The notes below the pieces were generated by a model. It saw only the letters and a list, made by a program, of their open reading frames with translations. It ran no database searches and was not told the DNA's origin. This document shows positions 1 to 6,451 of a DNA stretch of 15,591 nucleotides, piece after piece. A program made the translations under genes and the position numbers. Origin of the DNA: an uncultured Collinsella sp. Lineage in GTDB: Bacteria; Actinomycetota; Coriobacteriia; Coriobacteriales; Coriobacteriaceae. The stretch is taken from positions 1-15,591 of the forward strand of contig UQKY01000052.1 of assembly GCA_900541785.1 (NCBI GenBank), written 5' to 3'. Position 1 is the first letter of the stretch. Every line of letters begins with the position of its first letter.

Positions 1-30
1 CGGTCCCGGGCTGACAATTTCGACTGTAAT

Positions 31-104
31 GGACGTTCTTAAACGACTAGTCATTAAAGAACGTCCCCAATGGCTAGTCATTTAAGAACGTCCCCAATGA
101 CTAG
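31..104. repeat. Palindromic and tandem 27-bp repeat
   Basis: Two 27-bp copies lie head to tail at 47-73 and 74-100, differing at two positions; each begins CTAGTCATT and carries AAGAACGTCCCCAATG. A further partial copy (GACTAG) follows at 99-104. The stretch 31-66 is also an imperfect 36-bp palindrome centred on GACTAGTC (45-52), with perfect 10-bp outer arms GGACGTTCTT (31-40) and AAGAACGTCC (57-66). The block sits immediately upstream of the tmk promoter. The mix of a palindrome and tandem copies is like REP-type intergenic repeats or the subterminal repeats of a small mobile element. That class is an inference, since copy number elsewhere in the genome cannot be seen here. Confidence 0.7.
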
Positions 105-111
105 GTGGGAT

Positions 112-140
112 TTGGGGTGCGCCGGACGCTGGGGTATCAT
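112..140 (+). promoter_or_regulatory. Probable promoter of the tmk-holB-ricT cluster
   Basis: A -35-like TTGGGG (112-117) and a -10-like TATCAT (135-140) are separated by 17 bases, the ideal spacing for a sigma-70-type promoter. The start codon of tmk lies 54 bases downstream of the -10 box. The same GGGGTATCAT string recurs ahead of comF at 3730-3739, which supports it as a promoter element in this genome. Prediction by eye only. Confidence 0.45.
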
Positions 141-193
141 GGCTTGGTTGCTATAACTTGCATTTTCGCGCCTTGTAGGAAGGGGCTGCGCCC

Positions 194-877
194 ATGGCTT
201 TTGAGCCCGCTCAACATAGCTTTATCACGCTCGAGGGCGTCGACGGCGCCGGCAAGTCCACGCAGGCGCGCCTGCTTGCCCGCGCGCTCGAGCTCGCTGG
301 CTACCAGGTTGTGAGCCTGCGCGAGCCGGGCGGCACCGCCATCAGCGAAAAGGTCCGCGCCCTGCTGCTCGACCCCGCCAATACGGTAATGGGCGACACG
401 TGCGAGCTGCTACTCTACGAGGCCGCGCGTGCCCAGCTGGTGTACGAGGTCATAGCTCCCGCCCTCGCTGCCGGCAAGGTGGTCCTGTGCGACCGTTTCT
501 ACGATTCCACGACCTGCTATCAGGCGTTTGCCGATGGCCTCAACCGTCAGATGGTTCGCGATGCCAACAACCTGGCTGTCGCCGGTACGCATCCGGCGCT
601 CACGCTCGTCTATCACATCACGCCCGAGCGGGCGGCGCTGCGCATGGCGGCCCGCGGTGCGGCGGATCGCATGGAGGCCAAGGGCATGGCATTCCAGGAG
701 CGCGTCTATCAGGGATTTTGTGCCATTGCTGCCGAGGAGCCAGACCGCGTAAAGCTCATCGACGCCACTGCGTCGATCGCAGACGTCTTCGCGCAGACGG
801 TCGAGCTGGTTCGTGCGTACGGTCTCGACATTCCCCAAGACGCCGTCGCCGCCGCGCTTGCCAAGGAGGCCGAGTAA
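194..877 (+). CDS. tmk: Thymidylate kinase (dTMP kinase)
   Basis: A cytosolic enzyme that phosphorylates dTMP to dTDP with ATP, the step both salvage and de novo dTTP synthesis share. The 227-residue product has family-typical length and all the hallmark motifs: P-loop GVDGAGKST (residues 15-23), REPGGT (43-48), the DRFYDS motif containing DR at 100-101, and a LID segment RGAADRMEAK (154-163) whose Arg residues are typical of bacterial enzymes. The ATG at 194 follows a purine-rich ribosome binding site AGGAAGGGG (177-185). The stop codon is one base before the start of holB, so the two are translationally linked. A tmk-holB-ricT order is also familiar from Firmicutes, where small genes often intervene. 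Confidence 0.97.
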   Translation: MAFEPAQHSFITLEGVDGAGKSTQARLLARALELAGYQVVSLREPGGTAISEKVRALLLDPANTVMGDTCELLLYEAARAQLVYEVIAPALAAGKVVLCDRFYDSTTCYQAFADGLNRQMVRDANNLAVAGTHPALTLVYHITPERAALRMAARGAADRMEAKGMAFQERVYQGFCAIAAEEPDRVKLIDATASIADVFAQTVELVRAYGLDIPQDAVAAALAKEAE

Positions 878-878
878 C

Positions 879-2006
879 ATGGCCCCCGCTCAGGCAAGCC
901 TGCTGGCCAAGCTCGACACCCAACAGCGCGTGCGCGACTTTTTGACCAACGCCATCGCAAGCGGCCGCGCATCGCACGCCTACCTGTTCTTGGGCGCGCC
1001 CGGTGCCGGTAAGCTCGACGCCGCATGGGCGCTTGCCCAGGCATTCCTGTGCGAGCAGGACGGCTGTGGTTCGTGCGACAGCTGCGTGCGCGTCGCGCGC
1101 CATACGCACCCCGACGTGCACTATTACACCCCCGAAAGCGCTACGGGCTACCTCATCGCGCAGACCCGCGAGCTGCTCGACGACGTGCCCCTGGCGCCTA
1201 TCCGCGCCAAGGCAAAGGTCTATATCATCGACCGTGCCGAGCAGCTGCGCGCCAACACCGCCAATGCGCTGCTCAAAACGCTCGAGGAACCGCCCGAGGG
1301 CGTCATGTTCATCCTGTTGGGCACCTCGGCCGACGTGATGCTGCCCACCATCGTGAGCCGCTGCCAGTGCGTGCCGTTTCGGCTGGTGTCGCCCACTGTG
1401 GCCGCGCAGGCCGTGAGCCGCGCCACCGGTCAAGATCCTGCGCGCTGCCGCATGGCCGTCGCCGTGGCGGGAAGCCCCACGCGTGGCATCGAGTTCCTCA
1501 AGAGCGCCGAGCGCCAGGACGCCCGTCGCCAGATGGTCCGCGCCATCGACTCGCTCATCGCTGCCGACGAGGCCGACGTGCTCAGCCGCGCCAAGTCACT
1601 CATCGTCGCCGTCAAGGCGCCGCTCGCCGAGGTCAAGTCCACGCAGGAAAAGGTGCTCGAGCAAAATGCCGACTACCTGTCGCGTGGAGCATTGAAGCAG
1701 CTTGAGGACCGCAACAAGCGCGAACTCAACGCGCGCGAGCGTTCGGGTATCATGGAAGCGCTGGCGAGCGCGCGGACGCTCATGCGCGACGTGCTGCTGA
1801 CGCTTCAGGGTGAGGCGGCAGACGTTGTGAACGAGGACGTGCGCGACACGATCGGGCGGCTTGCCGCCGCGACGAATGTTGCGGGTGCCACCCAGGCGCT
1901 CGAGGCGGTCGCGACCGCCGAGCGCAACATCGCCAGAAACGTTACTCCCCAGCTGGCCATCGAGGTCATGCTGTTCGATATCAGGAAGGCACTGAAATGC
2001 CGTTAG
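879..2006 (+). CDS. holB: DNA polymerase III delta-prime subunit
   Basis: Clamp-loader subunit that, with delta and tau/gamma, opens the sliding clamp and loads it on primed DNA. The 375-residue protein has the AAA+ core: N-terminal helix, HAYLFLGAPGAGK (33-45), a four-Cys zinc-binding module (C58, C63, C66, C69), a sensor/Walker B-like region VYIIDRAEQL (114-123), NALLKTLEEPP (129-139) and the SRC motif (160-162) that acts as arginine finger in clamp loaders. The P-loop ends in Lys-Leu rather than Lys-Ser/Thr, as expected for delta-prime subunits, which usually do not hydrolyse ATP. The frame is open upstream of 879, but ATG 879 is preferred: it has AAGGAGG (863-869) nine bases ahead and starts just after the tmk stop. 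The 3' end overlaps ricT by 10 bases. Confidence 0.93.
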   Translation: MAPAQASLLAKLDTQQRVRDFLTNAIASGRASHAYLFLGAPGAGKLDAAWALAQAFLCEQDGCGSCDSCVRVARHTHPDVHYYTPESATGYLIAQTRELLDDVPLAPIRAKAKVYIIDRAEQLRANTANALLKTLEEPPEGVMFILLGTSADVMLPTIVSRCQCVPFRLVSPTVAAQAVSRATGQDPARCRMAVAVAGSPTRGIEFLKSAERQDARRQMVRAIDSLIAADEADVLSRAKSLIVAVKAPLAEVKSTQEKVLEQNADYLSRGALKQLEDRNKRELNARERSGIMEALASARTLMRDVLLTLQGEAADVVNEDVRDTIGRLAAATNVAGATQALEAVATAERNIARNVTPQLAIEVMLFDIRKALKCR

Positions 2007-3688
2007 TCGTACCCGTTAAGTTTACCTACGCCTCGCGCGACCTGTGGTTCGATCCGCAGGATTTGGATATCCTCGAGGCCGATTATGCCATTTGCTCCAC
2101 CGAGCGCGGAACCGAGATCGGCCTGGTCACGGCCGATCCCTTTGAGGTGCCGCAAGACGAGATCGGTCAGCCGCTCAAGCCCGTGCTGCGCGTGGCGAGC
2201 GACATCGACCTGCAGCTTGCCGACGACCTGGCCATCCAGGGCGACGAGGCCATGGTCGACTTCCGCCGCCTGGTCAAGGAGCTCGACCTCGAGATGAAGC
2301 CGGTGGGCGTCGAGTACCTGTTTGGCGGCGAGAAGGCCGTGTTCTACTTTGCGGCCGAGGAGCGCGTCGATTTTCGCCAGCTCGTCAAGGATCTGTCCTC
2401 GACGCTGCACATTCGCGTCGACATGCGCCAGATCGGCGTGCGCGACGAGACCCGCCTGGTGGGCGGCTATGCCCAGTGCGGACAGGAACTCTGCTGCACG
2501 CGCTTTGGCGGACAGTTTGAGCCCGTCTCGATTCGCATGGCAAAAGAGCAGGACCTGCCGCTCAACTCGTCCAAGATCAGCGGCGTGTGCGGCCGCCTGA
2601 TGTGCTGCCTGCGTTATGAGTTCGAGGCGTACAAGGACTTTAAGAGCCGTGCGCCCAAAAAGAAGACGCTCATCGATACGCCGCTTGGCAAGGCGCGTAT
2701 CCAGGAGTATGACACGCCGCGTGAGCAGCTGGTGCTGCGCCTGGAGAACGGCAAAGTCTTTAAGGTCAACCTGGCCGATATGACGTGCTCGGAGGGCTGC
2801 AAAAAGAAGGCCGCCGAGCAGGGCTGCAACTGCCGCCCCGACTGCGTGACGCGCGATGTGCTCGAGCGTATCGAGTCGCCCGAGATGCGCCTGGCGCTTA
2901 TGGAGCTCGACCGCGAGAATGGCGTCGACGTGGGCGATGGCCTGTCGAGCGCCGACCGTCTGGCGGGGACGACGATGCCCAAGCGCCGCCGTCGCGATGC
3001 GGACGCCGATACCCGTGCGGGTCAGAGCCAGGGCGAGGGTCGCGGCCGCGGTAAGGGTCGCGGCAAGGCCGAGGCACCCGAGGCCGAGGAAGCTGCCGGT
3101 GGACGTCGCCGCCGCAAGCGCTCGGGTTCGGGCGATGCCGGCGAGGCTGCTCCCGCAGGCAAGAATTCCTCCCGCGAGCGCGAGGCCCAGCAGCCTCAGC
3201 AGCAAAACCGCGGCGGTGGCATGAATCCCACGCGCCGTCGCCGCCGTCACCTGTCGAGCGAGGAGCGCGAGGACGCCTTCCGTGCCGCAGCCGCTCGCGA
3301 GGCCGGCGCTGCCCCCAAGGGAGGCTCGGGTTCCGATACGCCTGCCGACAAGGGTGGCAAGCAGCGCAACGATGACGAGCGCGCCCCGCGTCCGCGTCGT
3401 CGCCATTCCTCGGGCACGCAGCAAAAGCCTTCGGTGCCCTCTGTGGCCGATCAGGTCTCGGATGGCGAGGTCAAGGTCACACGTCGTCGCCCCGGAGATG
3501 GTGGGGGAGCGGCTGCCAAGGCTTCGCGTGGCGCCGCTCGCGACGAGCGCGAGCCGCGCGGTGGCGAGGGCTCGACCGACCAGGGTCAAAAGCGCCGTCG
3601 CCGTCGCCGTTCCCGCAAGCCGCGCCAGGATGGTGGCGAGGGCTCGACCCCGTCTTCGTCCGCATCACAACCGCCTGCCGGCGAATAA
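1997..3688 (+). CDS. ricT: PSP1-domain protein RicT with long Arg-rich C-terminal extension
   Basis: RicT (YaaT) in Bacillus subtilis forms the Ric (Y) complex with RicA and RicF; the complex binds Fe-S clusters and adjusts RNase Y-dependent mRNA maturation, competence, biofilm and sporulation. Residues 1-285 here match the PSP1 family, including the paired Cys signatures CGQELCC (161-167) and CGRLMCC (198-204). A further cluster, C264, C268, C277, C279 and C283, lies just beyond. From about residue 326 to 563 the protein becomes low-complexity, with Arg/Lys, Gly, Ser, Ala and Asp/Glu, and several RRRRR runs; this doubles the length compared with the roughly 275-residue Bacillus protein and suggests nucleic-acid binding. 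An 18-bp direct repeat (3560-3577 and 3632-3649) encodes GGEGST twice in the tail. The start is fixed by AGGAAGG (1983-1989) and a 10-base overlap with holB. Confidence 0.88.
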   Translation: MPLVVPVKFTYASRDLWFDPQDLDILEADYAICSTERGTEIGLVTADPFEVPQDEIGQPLKPVLRVASDIDLQLADDLAIQGDEAMVDFRRLVKELDLEMKPVGVEYLFGGEKAVFYFAAEERVDFRQLVKDLSSTLHIRVDMRQIGVRDETRLVGGYAQCGQELCCTRFGGQFEPVSIRMAKEQDLPLNSSKISGVCGRLMCCLRYEFEAYKDFKSRAPKKKTLIDTPLGKARIQEYDTPREQLVLRLENGKVFKVNLADMTCSEGCKKKAAEQGCNCRPDCVTRDVLERIESPEMRLALMELDRENGVDVGDGLSSADRLAGTTMPKRRRRDADADTRAGQSQGEGRGRGKGRGKAEAPEAEEAAGGRRRRKRSGSGDAGEAAPAGKNSSREREAQQPQQQNRGGGMNPTRRRRRHLSSEEREDAFRAAAAREAGAAPKGGSGSDTPADKGGKQRNDDERAPRPRRRHSSGTQQKPSVPSVADQVSDGEVKVTRRRPGDGGGAAAKASRGAARDEREPRGGEGSTDQGQKRRRRRRSRKPRQDGGEGSTPSSSASQPPAGE

Positions 3689-3713
3689 CGCCCGCGAGCG
3701 GATTTAGCCCGCC

Positions 3714-3739
3714 TTGCCCCGAGCGCATCGGGGTATCAT
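3714..3739 (+). promoter_or_regulatory. Hairpin and promoter-like -10 upstream of comF
   Basis: A 6-bp perfect stem CCCCGA/TCGGGG (3717-3722 with 3728-3733) with a 5-base loop directly abuts TATCAT (3734-3739), the same -10-like box seen before tmk. TTGCCC at 3714-3719 would be the -35, but the 14-base spacer is short, so the promoter is weakly supported. There is no U-run after the stem, so it is not a convincing intrinsic terminator for ricT. Confidence 0.3.
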
Positions 3740-3751
3740 AGCGCCGAATCA

Positions 3752-3787
3752 ACAACCCTCCCTGCGACCGAACGTAGGGAGGGTTGT
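3752..3787 (+). promoter_or_regulatory. 12-bp perfect hairpin burying the comF ribosome binding site
   Basis: ACAACCCTCCCT (3752-3763) pairs perfectly with AGGGAGGGTTGT (3776-3787) across a 12-base loop. The 3' arm contains the only Shine-Dalgarno-like sequence (GGGAGGG, 3777-3783) ahead of the TTG start of comF at 3791. In mRNA this hairpin would hide the ribosome binding site. It could alternatively be a terminator, but it is followed by only TTGTGTCTTG and not a U-run. Confidence 0.6.
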
Positions 3788-3790
3788 GTC

Positions 3791-4597
3791 TTGAAGAGCC
3801 ATCTGAACATATTGAGCCGTCTGCAGGGCGCCGGTGCCCTGCCGTTTGCGGACGAATTGCTACCGTTTGCCGAGCACGCGACGTACGAGGCGCTTGAGGC
3901 GTTGTCGCCCACGCGATGTGCCGGCTGCGAACGCGCCGGTGCGCTTATTTGCCAAGACTGCCTGGCCGCGCTTGCGCTCATCGACCCGCGGCATAGCTGC
4001 ACTCGATGCGGCGCCCCGTTTGGGGACTTGCTGTGCACCGAGTGCTCGGTCGAGGGCACGTCCTCGGCAATGGCGGAGGCGCTCGACCGCTGCCTGGCGT
4101 GCGCCGTCTATGCGCATCCGCTGCCGCGCATCATTAAAGCGTACAAGGATGCGGGCGAGCGACGTCTGGCTCCGTATCTGGCGGAGCTGCTCTACGACAC
4201 CGCCCTGCATGCCCAGGTCGTAGCGCCCGATCGCTATGGAGGTGTGCTGTCCGGCGCCGATGCCGTGGTGTTTGTGCCCGCGACGGCGGCGGCGTTTCGG
4301 CGGCGCGGCTTCGATCATATGGAAGCCATCGCGCGCCCATTTTGCGAGCTGTCGGGTGTTCCGCTGCTCGACGCCCTCGTTAAGTACGGCCATGGCGACC
4401 AGCGTGAACTCGGTCGTGAAGAACGCCGTGAACGCGCCCGAGGCATGTATGAGACCGTTGAGGACGTGCACGGCCGCCACCTGCTGCTTATCGATGACGT
4501 TATCACCACGGGCGCGACGATGGCCGCGGCTTCGGCGGAACTCAAGCGCGCCGGCGCTGCGGCAGTCGATGGCCTTGCTATCGCACGTGTTTGGTAG
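3791..4597 (+). CDS. comF: ComF-family phosphoribosyltransferase-like protein
   Basis: ComF/GntX-type double-zinc-ribbon phosphoribosyltransferase homolog. Family members are needed for DNA uptake in competent bacteria, although the type I PRTase reaction and substrate of most are undefined. The 268-residue protein has an N-terminal zinc-ribbon with Cys pairs C43/C46, C54/C57, C70/C73 and C82/C85, a central VPATAAAFRRRGFDHM segment (162-177), a Q-x-x-L-x-R-x-x-R signature (204-212) and the PRPP-binding loop LLLIDDVITTGAT (231-243). I chose TTG at 3791 because GGGAGGG sits about seven bases upstream; the zinc-ribbon begins 43 residues later, so an internal start such as TTG at 3812 is possible. 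No other competence gene is in the window. Confidence 0.85.
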   Translation: MKSHLNILSRLQGAGALPFADELLPFAEHATYEALEALSPTRCAGCERAGALICQDCLAALALIDPRHSCTRCGAPFGDLLCTECSVEGTSSAMAEALDRCLACAVYAHPLPRIIKAYKDAGERRLAPYLAELLYDTALHAQVVAPDRYGGVLSGADAVVFVPATAAAFRRRGFDHMEAIARPFCELSGVPLLDALVKYGHGDQRELGREERRERARGMYETVEDVHGRHLLLIDDVITTGATMAAASAELKRAGAAAVDGLAIARVW

Positions 4598-4608
4598 GGG
4601 TGATTCAT

Positions 4609-5718
4609 GTGGCGGTAACAATCAGGTGGTGCAACAAACCGACAAAAGAGCAGCTAGCGGCTTCCGTAATCCTAACTGGCGCCTCGGCGCTACGCATGAT
4701 GCGCGCCGAGCGCCGGCAGATGGGCTACATAAGCTGGAAGGACCTTAATCCCGATGAAGAGCGCCGTGTGCTGCGCACATCGTCGCCCTCGACCGAGGAC
4801 ATCTATCTTCCCGATTTGGTGCGGATTGGGGCCGCAAGCGGCGAGGTGCAAGAGGATTTGTGCTTGCTGGTAGGGTCTGCAGCGCAGCGCCGCCGTATTC
4901 TTGGCGTGAGCTGGTCCGTATGCTCCGAGTTGCCCGCCGGCTCGATTCTAGAGGTGGAACCGGGGGTGTACAGTCTATCTCCCGAGGCCCTTTGCGTAGC
5001 CGTCGCGCGCGAGGTCGGCTGCATCCAGGCATTTGCCCTGGCCCAGGAGCTGTGCTCTAAGATTTCACTGAGTGACCGCGGGAAGTATCTACCTCCCTAC
5101 ACATCGCCTGTCGTGAACAAATTGGCAAAGGACAAAGACCAGCCGCCAGATGTCGGTTACTTTGAGGTCGAGTCCGTGCTGACACCCGATTGCCTGGTAG
5201 ATTACCTCGCGGCATGCAAGGGGAGCGCGGCCAAGCAGCTGCGGCGGCTGTGTCCCTATCTGTCGGAAAACCTGCGTTCACCCATGGAGTGCATCATGCT
5301 TGCCATGTTTTCGCTTCCGTTTTCCTATGGCGGATTTGCCTGTGGTCCCTTTAAGACCGACTACAAGATCGAGTTCAACGACCGTGCACAGGCGATCTCG
5401 GGGATGCCGCATGCGGTTTGCGATGCCTTTCAGGAAGCAGCCCGGTTTGACTTGGAATACAACGGTGAGCTGGGCCATTCCTCTCGGAGGGGACGTATCC
5501 ATGATGAAAAGCGCAACACGGGCTTGATTACTATGGGAATCGAGGTCGCGACGGTCAACAACGAAATGCTCTGTGACATGGAAGCGATGGAAGCACTCGC
5601 ATGGCGCATCCACCAGCGTATGGGTAAGCGATATCAGAATCGCGTAGAGGCTCGTCGAAAGAGGCAAGATGCTCTGCTGAATACGCTCCGAGCGTGCTTT
5701 GGGCTCAAACCAGCGTAA
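4609..5718 (+). CDS. Uncharacterised protein with predicted PD-(D/E)XK-like nuclease domain
   Basis: About 369 residues from GTG 4609; TTG 4591 or GTG 4600 are alternatives. GTG 4609 is preferred because AGGGGT (4596-4601) lies seven bases ahead. I recognise a pattern common in Coriobacteriia: an N-terminal region with LTGASALRMMR, a middle SPMECIMLAMFSLP...YGGF block (5278-5340) and a C-terminal block FDLEYNGELGHSS...IHDEKRNTGLITMGIEV (5446-5550). The last, with Asp, Glu, His, Asp and Arg spaced as in Vsr/DUF559-type endonucleases, suggests a PD-(D/E)XK fold. Some family members resemble AbiEi-type antitoxins at the N-terminus, but no partner toxin is next to it. Codon use is less GC-biased than in comF, for example CTATCT, TTGCGT and AAAAGC, which hints at acquisition. 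No signal peptide or membrane segment. Function unknown. Confidence 0.6.
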   Translation: MAVTIRWCNKPTKEQLAASVILTGASALRMMRAERRQMGYISWKDLNPDEERRVLRTSSPSTEDIYLPDLVRIGAASGEVQEDLCLLVGSAAQRRRILGVSWSVCSELPAGSILEVEPGVYSLSPEALCVAVAREVGCIQAFALAQELCSKISLSDRGKYLPPYTSPVVNKLAKDKDQPPDVGYFEVESVLTPDCLVDYLAACKGSAAKQLRRLCPYLSENLRSPMECIMLAMFSLPFSYGGFACGPFKTDYKIEFNDRAQAISGMPHAVCDAFQEAARFDLEYNGELGHSSRRGRIHDEKRNTGLITMGIEVATVNNEMLCDMEAMEALAWRIHQRMGKRYQNRVEARRKRQDALLNTLRACFGLKPA

Positions 5719-5753
5719 AACTATGGCTTTATAGGGGGTCTGTTTATATGCTC

Positions 5754-5970
5754 TGTGCAAAAAACGGCAAATATGAGTACTGTTACTAGATTAGTGACAG
5801 CAAAAACAAAGAAACTTGGGCCGATAATCTGGATTCAGCGAAGAGATAATAAACGAATGTGGAATATCTTGGCGCCAAGCAGGCTGTGCGGAACTCAAAA
5901 AGGGCTCGTGAGGCGGTAATACGCTGCTACTAAATTGGTAACAGTACTCATATTTGCCGTTTTTTGCACA
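5754..5970. mobile_element. 217-bp inverted-repeat element, MITE-like
   Basis: Positions 5754-5786 and 5938-5970 are perfect 33-bp inverted repeats beginning TGTGCAAAAAACGGCAAAT. Pairing continues imperfectly inward (10 of the next 15 positions), giving arms of about 48 bp around a 121-bp core. The core contains a 12-bp perfect palindrome CTTGGCGCCAAG (5868-5879). The element is more AT-rich than its surroundings and carries no credible gene; a 61-codon frame on the - strand runs across it but matches nothing I recognise. Small size, perfect termini and lack of coding capacity fit a non-autonomous miniature element. No clear target duplication is visible. Transcribed, it would fold into one very long hairpin. 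Confidence 0.6.
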
Positions 5971-5971
5971 C

Positions 5972-6019
5972 GGCACCCTGAGACGGGTGTCCCGGAGCTC
6001 CCCGTAGGGGAGCTCCGGG
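5972..6019 (+). terminator. Two tandem hairpins after the inverted-repeat element
   Basis: The first hairpin is GGCACCC/GGGTGTC (5972-5978 with 5985-5991, one G-U pair). The second is a perfect 13-bp stem CCCGGAGCTCCCC/GGGGAGCTCCGGG (5991-6003 with 6007-6019) with a GTA loop. The stem is strong enough to stop transcription, but only CTTCAT follows, so a classical U-run is absent on both strands. They could act as a barrier between the upstream gene and the promoter at 6092. Confidence 0.4.
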
Positions 6020-6091
6020 CTTCATAGGGGCACGAATGGTCCGCTCCGACCCGCAAAATCTGTACTCGAGATGCGAATGACGCCCCTAACC

Positions 6092-6120
6092 TTAAACTTT
6101 AGCTTGAACTTAGTTATAAT
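6092..6120 (+). promoter_or_regulatory. Near-consensus promoter
   Basis: TTAAAC (6092-6097) and a perfect TATAAT (6115-6120) are spaced by exactly 17 bases, the best sigma-70-type promoter in the window. Transcription would begin near 6127, about 325 bases before the lipoprotein start codon. Confidence 0.6.
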
Positions 6121-6126
6121 GCGCTT

Positions 6127-6451
6127 CGTTCCTACCAGGCTGTGGTTGCGGACGGACGAAATGCCCGTCCTAGTCCAAGACAGACGCGGTCAAAGGGATC
6201 CACGTAAGCGACCGCGTACGCGCGGCGCGATCATGGCGCGTCCTAGATGTAAGCCGCACCGTCCGTTCTACTTTCTTTGGGGCAATACCGCCTCGCGGGC
6301 GAGCGGGCCAGTCGTGAAGGTGGCTGCGGCCTCCCGAGCAAACACCCCGGTGCGCAAGTGTGGGGTCAAATACCAGGTCAGCTGGTGGGAACAACCTGAT
6401 ATTCCGCGCAACGCACGGATCGTATACGACACAGAAGGCAGGGTAGTGGAC
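6127..6451 (+). other. Long GC-rich leader or uncharacterised RNA
   Basis: Roughly 325 bases between the promoter and the lipoprotein gene with no recognisable protein. The reading frame in phase with the lipoprotein is open back to 6071, but the translation is Arg-rich with rare codons (AGA, AGG, CGG) and no credible start with a ribosome binding site. Several potential stems are visible: GGACGG/CCGTCC (6150-6155 with 6165-6170), GCGGTC/GACCGC (6186-6191 with 6210-6215) and ACCAG/CTGGT (6371-6375 with 6381-6385). It does not match the tRNA, tmRNA, RNase P, SRP, T-box, TPP or cobalamin patterns I know. It may be a structured 5' leader or a small RNA. Confidence 0.35.

Noticed and set aside
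756..1433. Antisense frame of 225 codons over tmk/holB
   Set aside because: Shadow of holB in a GC-rich region with no domain signature.
2003..3589. A 528-codon open frame on the - strand opposite ricT
   Set aside because: It mirrors ricT codon positions in GC-rich DNA; its translation is Ala/Leu/Arg/His-rich with no recognisable domain, and the + strand protein is clearly real.
4607..4618. ATG TGG CGG TAA mini-frame overlapping the start of the nuclease-like gene
   Set aside because: It has a ribosome binding site in range, but four codons are too few to distinguish from chance, and the same site serves GTG 4609.
5791..5976. A 61-codon frame on the - strand across the inverted-repeat element
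   Set aside because: It starts in the terminal repeat, has no ribosome binding site and shows no familiar motif; the DNA structure explains the region better.
5974..6410. CCTGAGAC (5977-5984) and AACCTGAT (6393-6400) as parts of a TPP riboswitch
   Set aside because: The two motifs are over 400 bases apart, and the other conserved parts of the THI element are absent. The first belongs to a simple hairpin.
6071..6451. N-terminal extension of the lipoprotein frame back to ATG 6071
   Set aside because: The translation is Arg-rich, uses rare codons and would place 127 residues before a perfect lipoprotein signal peptide. ATG 6452 has a ribosome binding site and puts the signal peptide at the N-terminus.
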